A stretch of DNA of 64,000 bases, taken from positions 572,224 through 636,223 of the forward strand of contig CABIVS010000004.1 in assembly GCA_902362375.1 (NCBI GenBank). Direction: 5' to 3'. Of the stretch, positions 1-9,841 are shown in pieces. Source of the stretch: Bacteroidaceae bacterium. GTDB taxonomy: Bacteria; Bacteroidota; Bacteroidia; Bacteroidales; Bacteroidaceae. The notes beneath the pieces were generated by a model that worked only from the letters and a program-made list of their open reading frames with translations, searched no databases and was not told where the DNA came from. Position 1 is the stretch's first letter. The number at the start of each line of letters is the position of its first letter. The translations under genes and the position numbers were made by a program.

Positions 1-1771
1 GAAGAGGTAAAAGCAAATCACGCATATCGCATCCTCCACGTTCTTTTGTCCAAATATTATATCTCTCATACTTAAACGTGCCATTAGGTTGCCGAATAGG
101 ACGCATACCAGTCAACCAACTGCAAGTGGTCTTCAGATTACCATCCGGCTTCTGCCAGCGGCGCAAGTCAAAGTAACGACACTCTTCCCAAGCCAGTTCT
201 ACCTGACGCTCGTTACGCACACGCAAAATCATTTCTGCCTGGGATAAATTATCCGGCAATTTAGGCATTCCTACCCGAGCTCTGATTTCATCTACCGCAT
301 CTTTTGCATCAGGCAGATGACCAGCTTCTGCCGCAGCTTCGGCATAATTCAGGATGATTTCTGCCAAACGAAAATACTTCCAAGGAGGTGTCTGAACATC
401 ATATTGTGAACCTCCACTCGCTCCCGGCTGCACAAATTTACAATGGTAATAGCCTGTACGGGTAAAGTCGTCGACAGAAGGAGTCAAATCAATAGCATTT
501 GTTCCTCCCTCAAAAGTCTCCACCTTTCTCGGGATACCCTGATACGTATAATCAGCACCATTATACAACATCGTTTCAACCATACGTGGATCCCGATTGG
601 CATATGGATTATCCTCATCATACATGCTATTTTTATTGAAATTCGGTCGCAAATGCTTTTCATCCAAATAAGGTTTTTCCAAATTCAGGATAGGTTCTCC
701 ATCTATCGTATTGAACGCATCAGCCAATTCCTGTGTAGGACAAGTACCAGCCGAATAAGTCTGATCCAACCCACTTCCGATATAACCGATGTGCCATACA
801 AAACAAGTGTGTCCGTAGTGTTGCCAAATGGTTTCTTTGTCACGAGGTTCCGCACTATAATCGGCCGCCTGGTTGATTAATTGGCGAAGAGCAGCAGCTT
901 TGCCCGTTCCAAAAGTATTAGGATCTGTACATACTTTAAATAATTCATACCCGTTCTCTTTCAATTGGTTGACGGCCTGTCTATTTTGTAAATATGCCTC
1001 CTCCCAATAATTTTCTCCTTCATTAAACAACGGACTGGCAGCAAATAACAACATTTTCGATTTAATAGCCCATGCCAGTGCTTTCGTTGCCCTTAAAGCT
1101 TCAGAAGATGAAGTCAGTCTCCATGGCAAATGTTCGGAATAAATCGCCGCATCACAATCTTCCTCAATGAATTTAACTACATTATAAACCGGTTCTCGTG
1201 TCAATGTAGAAAAATCAGCATCAAAATTGATAGACTCTCTTAATATGGGAAGTTTGCCGAACCATTTCACCAATTCCGAATAAAAATATGCACGCAAGAC
1301 ATGCGCTTCTGCACGTAACCGATCACGTTCCACTTCACTACGTACGGCAGCATTATCAATATGTTCCAAAAATTGGGAACATAACCGAATCTGTGTCCAA
1401 TAACGCCCCCAATAATTATTGGTATTCCATAACCAGGTTTGTTCACCACCTAAATAGGCATCCCTAAGCGGGTGTTCTGAAGCAGATTCCTTACCTGCAT
1501 ATATTTGACCAACTGTTTCATTCGATCCATCCCACGAAGACCACCCGTCATCGCTCAAAGCAGTTGGTACAGGTGTCCATCCCCAATAAAAATAACCTTT
1601 TCGTGAAAGATTTGCATAGCAAGAGTTTAAGAAAGCTCCCACTTTGTCTGGGTCGGAAAAGACTTCCTCCATTGTCAATGTTCCGTCAGGGGCTACATCA
1701 AGCACATCCGAACATGAAGTTAATCCACTTAGAACTACCACAGAAGATGCCAGCCAATATTTTAGTTTCAT
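1..1771 (-). CDS. susD: SusD-like nutrient-binding lipoprotein (C-terminus beyond window)
   Basis: Outer-membrane glycan-binding lipoprotein that pairs with the SusC porin encoded just upstream in the operon. The frame is open from the ATG at 1771 to the window edge, about 590 codons, so the C-terminus is missing. The N-terminus is a short signal peptide ending in a lipobox (LSGLTSC, Cys about residue 21). SusD/RagB features follow: 'LRAEAHVLRAYFYSELVKWF' in the TPR-like helical half and 'YFRLAEIILNYAEAAAEAG' in the C-terminal half. The protein is Trp-rich, as expected for glycan binding. It starts 20 nt after the susC stop. The substrate cannot be read from this gene; the neighbouring GH127 and GH2 suggest an arabinose-containing glycan. 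Confidence 0.93.
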   Translation of the reverse strand, partial: MKLKYWLASSVVVLSGLTSCSDVLDVAPDGTLTMEEVFSDPDKVGAFLNSCYANLSRKGYFYWGWTPVPTALSDDGWSSWDGSNETVGQIYAGKESASEHPLRDAYLGGEQTWLWNTNNYWGRYWTQIRLCSQFLEHIDNAAVRSEVERDRLRAEAHVLRAYFYSELVKWFGKLPILRESINFDADFSTLTREPVYNVVKFIEEDCDAAIYSEHLPWRLTSSSEALRATKALAWAIKSKMLLFAASPLFNEGENYWEEAYLQNRQAVNQLKENGYELFKVCTDPNTFGTGKAAALRQLINQAADYSAEPRDKETIWQHYGHTCFVWHIGYIGSGLDQTYSAGTCPTQELADAFNTIDGEPILNLEKPYLDEKHLRPNFNKNSMYDEDNPYANRDPRMVETMLYNGADYTYQGIPRKVETFEGGTNAIDLTPSVDDFTRTGYYHCKFVQPGASGGSQYDVQTPPWKYFRLAEIILNYAEAAAEAGHLPDAKDAVDEIRARVGMPKLPDNLSQAEMILRVRNERQVELAWEECRYFDLRRWQKPDGNLKTTCSWLTGMRPIRQPNGTFKYERYNIWTKERGGCDMRDLLLPL

Positions 1772-1791
1772 ATAGTTATTCCTTTCTTCTA

Positions 1792-4700
1792 TTAAAATAC
1801 AACATTCACACCAAAGTTCACCATCTTAGTCAATGGATAGTTCACCTCCCAGCTTTGTTCTGGGTCAATCGTATCTGTCTTGATCTTCTTCCAAGTAATC
1901 AGGTTATTTCCATTGACATAAACACGCACCTTGGACAAATCAACTTTCTGTAACCATGATTTGGGAAGAGTGTATCCTAATTCGATATTCTTCAGACGTA
2001 AGAAGCTACGGTCCATAATAAAATAGTCGTTCGCCATATGATTGGTATTTGCCACCGCAGCCAAAGCGGGATACTCTATCTTCTCCCCATTAGCATAACG
2101 CTCTGGAGTCCACGCATGCATATGTACATCCGTATAAATACCTTCATTACCCAACTCCGTAGCTCCCCAACTATTGTACAAACGAGAAGCCTTACCAATG
2201 CCTGAAAAATGGAAAGAGAAATCAACACCTTTCCACTCCACCGCTCCAGTCAGTCCGTATGTAATACGTGGTACATCCGTATATTTAATAGGTGCCTGAT
2301 CTTTTTCATTAATCTCACCGTCACCATTCACATCTTGATACTTGAAATCTCCTAAACGCGGTGTACCAATCTTATACATTCTCTTCGCCTCTTCCAGTTC
2401 TTCCACAGTATTGATATAACCGTTTCCATTACTGTAATCTATCAGATAACCGAACTGCTGTCCGATGCTGTAACCGGTCTTACGATATCGGTATGCATAG
2501 TCTTTGCTCAAAATAGCTTCGTCCATATTGCGCTGTTCATTTTTATTATAAGCAAAGTTTCCCTTAATAGAGAAGAACAGTCCAGAGTCCAACCGTTTCT
2601 GATAGCCGGTTTCAATTTCAAATCCTTGATTATTGACAACTCCCATGTTCACTTTCGGCAGATTACCAATAGCCACTCCTTGTAACTCGGGAACAGTACC
2701 CCGAACAATCAAAATGTCTTCGCGTTTTTCCTTGAAATAATCGAATGAAAAAGAGAAATCATTAAACAGCTTCAAATCAACGCCGTAGTTTTGTTTGTAA
2801 GCTACTTCCCAAGTCAGATTTTCATTTCCAAGCTTTCCCATGTTGATAGCCTGACCACGTCCCAAAGACGAAACAAAGCCACTGCCTGTAGAAATATTAG
2901 TTAAATATAAAAAACGTTCACTCCCCAATTTATCATTACCGACTTTACCATACGAAGCACGTAATTTCAAATGAGTAAGAACTCTGTTATCACGTAAAAA
3001 AGCTTCGTTGCTAGCAACCCAACCGGCTGAAAATGCAGGAAAGAAGCCGAAACGCTGATTTTTAGCAAACTGCTCAGAACCGTTATAACCCATATTTAAT
3101 TCCGCTAAATAACGACTATCGTAAGCGTATGTAGCACGTCCAGAAATACCTATCATATTATATGGAAGGTCGGCAGCCGCTTTTTGCCAGTTATCCCGTT
3201 GTACCAGCATCATGGCAGAAACATCATGTTTGCCAAACTGACGTGCATAATTGATTGAATACTGCAAGTTTAAGTAGTAATTGGATGAATTTGAACGACT
3301 GGGAGCACCAATAACATTCTGCTGATTGACCGTTACAGCTTTGTAATAACACTTCTCCTCTGCTGTTCGTGCCGGTGCCGCCTGATAAAGGTCAAATAAG
3401 CGAGTAGCAGTAAGAGAGGTAGAAGAAGCCGCATCAAATGCAACCATGAATTTCGTACTCAAACCTTTGATGATGAAGCCAAGTCCCCAATCAAGAGTCA
3501 AGGAAGAATTCAAATTCATATTGGTACTCTCCTGATAGCCACGTCTGTTTAAATCTCCATATTTATTAACTTTTGCATCTGTTGTGAAAATAGATGATAC
3601 CACTTCATTTACCGGAACTTCCGTTCCTTCTGGTGTTGTATATCCGGCAACCGTTACTGGACCTGGGGCAGTAGGAGGAGTAGCCCATACACGAGCTATC
3701 ATATCTGCAGTCATACTATTTACATCTCCACCATATAAATCACGACATTGTGGAGAATTAACCTTCTCAAGATAAGAAGCCAAATTCAATGATATTTTCA
3801 AATTGGAGGCCAAATTGAAATCGAGATTAGAGCGGAAGTTATATCGATTCATTTTATAGCTCGGATCATATCCCAATGATTCCTTAGGCTCTGTTTTAAA
3901 TTGTCCACCCTGTCCGATGTACCCAACGTTGATGAAATAATTGATTTTTTCGGTTCCTCCGTTCATATTTACATTGACACGTGTTTGAGGTGCCCACTTC
4001 TTAAAGAAGTCCGACATGACGTCACGGTCCGGATAAAAAACTGGATCAGACCCATTTTTATACATATCAATCATATAGTCAGTATAAGGTAATTCGCCTT
4101 TGGCACCGTCATTCTGAAAAGCCTGATTACGTAAGGCGGCGTATTCCCAGGAATGGATCCGATCTATTTTAGTCACAAATTGTTGTAAACTATAGTCTAC
4201 TGAAACACTTAACTCAGTCTTACCTACTTCTCCTCTTCGTGTAGTAATCAAGATAACTCCATTAGCGCCCCGAACTCCGAATACAGCCGTTGCAGAAGCA
4301 TCTTTCAAAATTGTAACAGAAGCGACCTCATTCGGATCCAATGTGGAAATCCCATCGCGCGGAACGCCATCAATCAGAATCAGAGGACTCACTCCATTGG
4401 TCGTACTGGCACCGCGCAAATAAAGCGTCACATCGTCTGCTCCCGGACGTCCGGAAGTCTGCATGGTGGTCAACCCCGGCAAACGTCCCGAGAGTGCAGC
4501 TGCCAAGTTAGCCTGCGAACTTTTCAGCAAGTCTTCTGTCTGAATGGAAGCAACAGAACCGGTTACCGAGATTTTCTTCTGCGAACCATATCCCACTACT
4601 ACCACTTCTTCCAACGCCTTTGAGTCTTCCGACAAAACGACTGTCACAAAGTTTCGTCCCTTTGTTGCAACTTCTTTTTTCACATATCCAATATAGGACA

Positions 4701-5034
4701 CTTCAATTACCGCATCCGGTTTTACACGAAGCGAGAATGCGCCATTTAAGTCGGAAATCACACCATTTCCATGAGCATTTTTTTCTATGACATTGGCACC
4801 AATAACAGGTTCACCATTCGTATCAACCACTTTACCGGTCAGTACTTTCACTTGAGCTACTTCTTCCGGTACATTGCTTAGGAAAGCCTGACTTTCCGTT
4901 TCGTTCGCCGAATATATATTCGACGAACACAGCGAAGCGGAAATCAAGAAGAACAACAGCAACATCTTTACTTTACCTGTTTGTTCGCAACAGGGCAAAG
5001 CAGCGTGACTATATTTGTTGAACAATTGCTTCAT
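1792..5034 (-). CDS. susC: SusC/RagA family TonB-dependent outer-membrane transporter
   Basis: TonB-dependent beta-barrel importing oligosaccharides across the outer membrane with its SusD lid. The 1080-residue length is usual for SusC. In order: a signal region with hydrophobic core around residues 23-42, a CarboxypepD_reg-like domain (GKVVDTNGEPVIGANV, about residues 67-82), the SusC hallmark EEVVVVGYGSQKK, a plug domain (LILIDGVPRDG, ANGVILITTRRG) and a long barrel ending in the aromatic residue of GVNVVF. It lies 33 nt downstream of the DUF5722 gene and 20 nt upstream of susD, so all are probably one leftward operon. Having SusC/D after the enzyme and lipoprotein genes is less usual than SusC/D first. 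Confidence 0.96.
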   Translation of the reverse strand: MKQLFNKYSHAALPCCEQTGKVKMLLLFFLISASLCSSNIYSANETESQAFLSNVPEEVAQVKVLTGKVVDTNGEPVIGANVIEKNAHGNGVISDLNGAFSLRVKPDAVIEVSYIGYVKKEVATKGRNFVTVVLSEDSKALEEVVVVGYGSQKKISVTGSVASIQTEDLLKSSQANLAAALSGRLPGLTTMQTSGRPGADDVTLYLRGASTTNGVSPLILIDGVPRDGISTLDPNEVASVTILKDASATAVFGVRGANGVILITTRRGEVGKTELSVSVDYSLQQFVTKIDRIHSWEYAALRNQAFQNDGAKGELPYTDYMIDMYKNGSDPVFYPDRDVMSDFFKKWAPQTRVNVNMNGGTEKINYFINVGYIGQGGQFKTEPKESLGYDPSYKMNRYNFRSNLDFNLASNLKISLNLASYLEKVNSPQCRDLYGGDVNSMTADMIARVWATPPTAPGPVTVAGYTTPEGTEVPVNEVVSSIFTTDAKVNKYGDLNRRGYQESTNMNLNSSLTLDWGLGFIIKGLSTKFMVAFDAASSTSLTATRLFDLYQAAPARTAEEKCYYKAVTVNQQNVIGAPSRSNSSNYYLNLQYSINYARQFGKHDVSAMMLVQRDNWQKAAADLPYNMIGISGRATYAYDSRYLAELNMGYNGSEQFAKNQRFGFFPAFSAGWVASNEAFLRDNRVLTHLKLRASYGKVGNDKLGSERFLYLTNISTGSGFVSSLGRGQAINMGKLGNENLTWEVAYKQNYGVDLKLFNDFSFSFDYFKEKREDILIVRGTVPELQGVAIGNLPKVNMGVVNNQGFEIETGYQKRLDSGLFFSIKGNFAYNKNEQRNMDEAILSKDYAYRYRKTGYSIGQQFGYLIDYSNGNGYINTVEELEEAKRMYKIGTPRLGDFKYQDVNGDGEINEKDQAPIKYTDVPRITYGLTGAVEWKGVDFSFHFSGIGKASRLYNSWGATELGNEGIYTDVHMHAWTPERYANGEKIEYPALAAVANTNHMANDYFIMDRSFLRLKNIELGYTLPKSWLQKVDLSKVRVYVNGNNLITWKKIKTDTIDPEQSWEVNYPLTKMVNFGVNVVF

Positions 5035-5067
5035 TTTTTTATCAGATTAGTTAATATTTAAAAGTCA

Positions 5068-7329
5068 TCAATAATCCGTCACATCGTGCATAATCTCATC
5101 CCAATTATTCACACCGACATATTTCAAATACGGATCAAGCACTTCACTTTCTTTCGTCGTCCCGAATGCCTGATAGACATACCATGATGGTTTTCTGCCC
5201 CATTCACCATATTTCGGATCGTTTCTCCGATAATGCAATCCCAAATTCAAATTCCCTTCCACATCGTTATCCGAAATGGCATGCCAAATCAACGTTTGGA
5301 TACCAGACAAACGTTTCACTTTATTCAGTGCATATGCAGCACATGCAGCCTGAAGCTGGAGTTCCTCATCTGTATAATTGGGAGTACTGGAGCCGTTTTC
5401 TGTCAACCAACAGTCGCGTTGCTTTGTGCCTTTATACTTATTGACCGGCATTTTTATCCATTTATCCAAAACTTCAAGATTTTTAAAAGTCAGCAAGCGA
5501 GTATTCATTGAAAAAGTAGCACTTGGGTCAAGCCACGTCTTTGAACTGAATTTTTCTGGATAAGAATGATAACCTACTCCCCAATAGAAATCGCCCTCTT
5601 TCGCGCTAAATTGATTCAATAGATCAAATATTTTCTTTACCGAGAATTCTGTTCTTGTAGGCTTAATACTCTCACGTGTCCACGATTGTGTTACTGGTAC
5701 TAAAATCTGCGCATGCGGATTGTACTGGCGGATAATATTATGTCCCATGCGGAAAGACTTTGTAACATAATCCACGTAATACGTTAATGGTTTGTAGCCA
5801 ATGTTATTCCAGTTGAAAGGGTCATCTATCTCATTGTGCAGTACATAACGGTGAATACGTCCGTGTGTACCATCAGAATATCTGGAAGCAAGGAAATCAA
5901 GTGCTGCTGCATAATAGTTCACGCTTTCCGGCTGGTCAAGATTGACCATTGAGAAAGCACCGATAGTTCCTTCCGGTTCGGAATAATCTGGATGCTGGAG
6001 AAGCATTCCTAATTCATGGTCATAGTTCAACCACGCATTCTTGTCCTTAGGTGTTTCAGGGCGAATGGTAATAACCGTAAAAACAGCAACATTGCGTTTT
6101 TGATATTCCAACAATTCCTGATCTACACTTTCAAAATAACCTTTACTAAAATAATAATCTTTTCCACAATAACGATGAACAATCACCTGATCACCAACAG
6201 CCTGTGCCTTTGCCATAGAAGACCACATTACTGCTGTCACCGGAATACCTTTCAGCACAGCTTTCAGTCCTAACGCATCCAAGTCTGCCAGTTCCAGTGC
6301 CGTCCCTCCCGACTCTCCACCTTTAGTGATGTCTCCCTGATAATCAGGTAACGACGACGCTTTAGATTGATCAATCAGATCTGCATCCGCATAACGACCG
6401 AAAGAGATCAATTCGTCTTTATCATTAACGGTACGCACTAATGCCCATTTAGACAACAAACGATCATATTTGCAACCATCATATTCGGTGATGCGATCGA
6501 ACGTAGCGGTGAAGGTTCCGTTAGTGATATCCGTTTTGCATTTTTTAAATTGAGTCAGAAGTAACAAGTTTTCATAAGGAGTTACTTCAGCCAAGCTACA
6601 TGTACCACTTCCGTTATAACGTCCTGTGACAGTCACTTTGTCTGCTGTCACCTGCACTTGAGTAATTTCCGAAGCATAACTACTCTTTAAATAGTTAGTC
6701 AGCTCTGTTTCCAGTTTTTCAATGGCCTGTAGTTTGTTCTTTTCCGCTTCTATAGCCTCCTGTTCCACACTATTCATACCTCTCAGACGGATGTTACGCA
6801 GATAAATCATCACATCTTTATCGCCTCCCAAATCTATCCGGAGATAATCCTGCGGATTTCCCCAACCATATTTTTCGATTACAGTATACAGGTTGCACGA
6901 AAATGTTTTCCAGGTACTAGGCGAAGCTTCTGCGCTGCCACAGTTTTCCATACGTTCACTTGACAATGGATTAGCAAAAAAAACTTGAATTCCATCTATG
7001 TTTTTAGAAGACTTATATTCGAATGTTAAAACGACAGAACTTTCCGGATTTTTTCTTTCTAAAGGAACTGTACAGAACCAAGGATCTGCACCTGTCGTCA
7101 GTATTTTGTATTCTCCATTGTTACTTTGGTTTATATTCAGATCATTGACTGAACCAGTATTTATTTTCAAGTTGTTGACTGACGTTTCTTGTTCGGGAGA
7201 CGTCGGTTTACTGCCATCGACCTCATCCTGAACGGGATCGCTACTGCTGCAAGCACATACAGTAGCCACACCAAGAAACAAATAAGAAATGTATGTGTAT
7301 AATAATTTCATGAATATCTTTTTTTCCAA
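5068..7329 (-). CDS. DUF5722-type glycoside-hydrolase-like lipoprotein
   Basis: Probable surface or periplasmic glycan hydrolase, 753 residues, with a lipobox near residue 27 (GVATVCAC). An internal start (MKLLYTYISY, ATG at 7311) gives a cleaner signal peptide and may be the true one. The N-terminal half looks like a beta-sandwich/CBM segment; the C-terminal half looks like a TIM barrel. Candidate catalytic acids typical of clan GH-A-like barrels are the Glu in RYVLHNEIDDPF (about residue 497) and the Glu in CWLTENGSS (about residue 643). I assign DUF5722 from these patterns; the substrate is unknown. It is co-oriented with and close to susC, consistent with one utilisation operon. The stop codon is TGA. 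Confidence 0.75.
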   Translation of the reverse strand: MEKKIFMKLLYTYISYLFLGVATVCACSSSDPVQDEVDGSKPTSPEQETSVNNLKINTGSVNDLNINQSNNGEYKILTTGADPWFCTVPLERKNPESSVVLTFEYKSSKNIDGIQVFFANPLSSERMENCGSAEASPSTWKTFSCNLYTVIEKYGWGNPQDYLRIDLGGDKDVMIYLRNIRLRGMNSVEQEAIEAEKNKLQAIEKLETELTNYLKSSYASEITQVQVTADKVTVTGRYNGSGTCSLAEVTPYENLLLLTQFKKCKTDITNGTFTATFDRITEYDGCKYDRLLSKWALVRTVNDKDELISFGRYADADLIDQSKASSLPDYQGDITKGGESGGTALELADLDALGLKAVLKGIPVTAVMWSSMAKAQAVGDQVIVHRYCGKDYYFSKGYFESVDQELLEYQKRNVAVFTVITIRPETPKDKNAWLNYDHELGMLLQHPDYSEPEGTIGAFSMVNLDQPESVNYYAAALDFLASRYSDGTHGRIHRYVLHNEIDDPFNWNNIGYKPLTYYVDYVTKSFRMGHNIIRQYNPHAQILVPVTQSWTRESIKPTRTEFSVKKIFDLLNQFSAKEGDFYWGVGYHSYPEKFSSKTWLDPSATFSMNTRLLTFKNLEVLDKWIKMPVNKYKGTKQRDCWLTENGSSTPNYTDEELQLQAACAAYALNKVKRLSGIQTLIWHAISDNDVEGNLNLGLHYRRNDPKYGEWGRKPSWYVYQAFGTTKESEVLDPYLKYVGVNNWDEIMHDVTDY

Positions 7330-7421
7330 TGTATTTATGCCAATATATCAGTCACTCCGAGCAAATATCTCGGAATGACTAACAATATTCCTATCTTAGT
7401 TTTTTATGAAAGAAAAACAAA

Positions 7422-9179
7422 TTATTGTGCCGGAACAAGTCTTACGTTTTTCACTTTTACATTCAGGGGTTTATTATAATATTCTCCATCCTTATTTTGA
7501 TTGAGAGAACCGCCAAAATGAATACGGAGTACTTGGCCTTTACCTCCCCAGTTGTTATGATTAGAGCGATCGAGCAAAGCAGAGCTATATTTCACCCAAG
7601 TATTTGTAGCATCCAAATTCTTTATAAAATCAGAATTGTTTTTGTGCTCATACTCATTATCGCCCCCCCCATTTTTATTGAAATACATCACACGGAAGTC
7701 ATCCAGTACGTACGGTACTTGATATTCGAATTCCAGATTATAAGTGACACCGGCAAGCAAGTCTGCGTCCAATTCTTTAGTGTACACTTCATACTCTGTA
7801 TAATATTTCCAATCATCTGAAGGGTCTCCGAAACGACCAGTGAAAGTAATATCGTATTCACCATTTTTCTCACTCCAAGTGGTTAAGCCTCTACTCATTT
7901 GACCTGCATCAGCTTCAAGTTCCAGTTTCACTTCACCTTCAACAGGCTTTTCGTCCTCACGTTTTTCTCTTACATACAAATGAACATCTTTGAGCTCAAG
8001 CTTATCAAGGCCGCTAAGTTCAGGATGTAGTAAATCTGCATCATTCGCATTGCGAATCATAAAACGAATCTGTTGATCGTTTCCATCCACATTAAGTCCC
8101 CACCGAGGAGTCTTTGTTGTGATTGAGCGTGACAGATTGTGTGTAAAAGTAGCCCAGCCATCCTTATCCGGATTATTGTTGACACTTGCCTTTATCTTAC
8201 TGTCAGTAAATGAAGCTGGCCAATCTACTCCCGGACTTTCAAAAGGATAAAGTCCGGTAGTTAAGGTAAAATCTACATCAGCTTTGTATTTAAAAATCAA
8301 TTCTACCACTTGGTTATCTTCTATTGTCAAAGAACGAGTCAAAGGATCAGTCGCAATAAAATGCTCAGCGGCAATCCCAGAAGCATTATAACTGTCATTT
8401 ATAAGAAGAGTATATTCATCGTTATTTTTTGTGAAAGAAATTCCACTATATATTCCATAAGCGTTTTCTTTATCCCAATGTGCTCCACGATTCGGGGTAA
8501 ATGTAAGTGGGTATTTATTAAGATCGGGATCTTCGACTGGATCGGGATTTTCATCAGTCTCTTCCAAATAGATATCTTTAATTTTAAGTACTGAATTCGC
8601 AACTGCAGGTTCAATATTCAGACGAATCATATGGTCTTTAATCCCCCAATTAAATGTTTCCAAGTCTCTTGTCAAAACAAAACCAGCGGCAGCATAACCG
8701 TCTTCATCCACATCTACATTTTTGCTGGACGCTAATACACCTTTATATACTTCTTCACCAACCGCTGGTGTCAGGTATTGCAAACTTAACCGACTAATTT
8801 CCGCATCACACTGATACGAGAATGTTAGTTTTACATTTCTTTTTATCAAGTCTGCCTCCAATGGCTTTGTCACAATAAAGTGCCCGTCGCCCTCTGTAAA
8901 TAGCAGTTGGTATCCATTCTTTTCGCCTTCGATCTTAGAAACTGTAATATTTTTCTTCGTTTCCACTCCAGCTGGGAAGTTTGTTGTACCGTCTATATCA
9001 AAGAACAAAGCAGTTCCTTTGGTATCAGGAATCTCCGGCTCATCACCGTCATCATCGCCACCCGGATTTACAGGTGTTTCAGGCTCAGGTTCATCCAATA
9101 GCTTATCATCATCGTCGCCACACGAACCAGATAGACAAGCAAATACCATTATCAGACTTAACGTCATCAAACGACTCAT
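7422..9179 (-). CDS. Surface lipoprotein with repeated CBM-like domains
   Basis: First gene of the leftward operon. I choose the ATG at 9179 because it gives a compact lipoprotein signal (MSRLMTLSLIMVF then LSGSC), although the frame is open upstream with ATGs at 9209 and 9230. The lipobox is followed by an acidic Asp/Glu/Pro-rich linker (GDDDDKLLDEPEPE), as in Bacteroides surface-exported lipoproteins. The rest is three similar modules of about 150 residues built from segments such as 'EHFIATDPLTRSLTIEDN' and 'YTKELDADLLAGVTYNLEF', which resemble beta-sandwich carbohydrate-binding modules. No catalytic motif is visible. Likely role: surface glycan-binding protein for the adjacent SusC/D pair (inference from position and build). 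Confidence 0.7.
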   Translation of the reverse strand: MSRLMTLSLIMVFACLSGSCGDDDDKLLDEPEPETPVNPGGDDDGDEPEIPDTKGTALFFDIDGTTNFPAGVETKKNITVSKIEGEKNGYQLLFTEGDGHFIVTKPLEADLIKRNVKLTFSYQCDAEISRLSLQYLTPAVGEEVYKGVLASSKNVDVDEDGYAAAGFVLTRDLETFNWGIKDHMIRLNIEPAVANSVLKIKDIYLEETDENPDPVEDPDLNKYPLTFTPNRGAHWDKENAYGIYSGISFTKNNDEYTLLINDSYNASGIAAEHFIATDPLTRSLTIEDNQVVELIFKYKADVDFTLTTGLYPFESPGVDWPASFTDSKIKASVNNNPDKDGWATFTHNLSRSITTKTPRWGLNVDGNDQQIRFMIRNANDADLLHPELSGLDKLELKDVHLYVREKREDEKPVEGEVKLELEADAGQMSRGLTTWSEKNGEYDITFTGRFGDPSDDWKYYTEYEVYTKELDADLLAGVTYNLEFEYQVPYVLDDFRVMYFNKNGGGDNEYEHKNNSDFIKNLDATNTWVKYSSALLDRSNHNNWGGKGQVLRIHFGGSLNQNKDGEYYNKPLNVKVKNVRLVPAQ

Positions 9180-9594
9180 TTTTTCATTCAAATGAAGCAA
9201 ATCATTCATTAAATTACTCATTGATCTCATAATTAAATTGTATTGATTAGTTAATATAAAGATTGTTTTAATACCTGTCAGTAATCTTTTATAGAAAAGA
9301 AATGCCTGCAAAGAAGAAGACTCAGCTAATTTCTGTTCTTCTAGAATTATATTATAATACCTATCAAAAAAACTTTCATTAATTAAAAAAACAGGATATC
9401 ATTTCTAATATGACCACTCACAGATTATGAATGATAGAAAAGGGAAGCATCTACACAAAAAGACGCAATACATTATTTCAAGTATACATAATATTAATTT
9501 TTAAGGTTAATTACTTTTGAGTATATAATGTGTTACATAGGCATTTTTTTTAATGATTACTATTTAATCTTCACTTCTATTACTCTTCTGGTTG

Positions 9595-9626
9595 CAAAAG
9601 TAATATTATAAAAGAAAAATAACAAT
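9595..9626 (-). promoter_or_regulatory. Probable promoter of the leftward lipoprotein-DUF5722-susCD operon
   Basis: On the minus strand a TAnnTTTG box (plus-strand CAAAAGTA at 9595-9602) is followed 20 nt upstream by ATTG (9623-9626), close to the Bacteroides -33 TTTG. It would give a long leader of about 400 nt before the lipoprotein start. Confidence 0.45.
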
Positions 9627-9708
9627 ATACTGTTTGACAGAGATACTGCATTATTTGACAGCATACAAATATTTAAACTATCACACTTATGAAATATCAA
9701 AGAATATA

Positions 9709-9739
9709 TTTGATAACTAAATTTTAAATGATAAATTTG
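9709..9739 (+). promoter_or_regulatory. Bacteroides-type promoter of the GH2-GH127 operon
   Basis: A perfect -33 TTTG (9709-9712), 19-nt spacer and -7 box TAAATTTG (9732-9739). Transcription would start near 9746, which rules out an upstream in-frame start at 9728 and supports the GH2 start at 9842. Confidence 0.7.
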
Positions 9740-9841
9740 CACCCATTAATAATTATAATTTATTTCTATTACTCTTCCTCTTATATTATATTTATTAATA
9801 ACCTTTCCATTGTAAAATGGAACTTTTTTCCCTTTAAATGC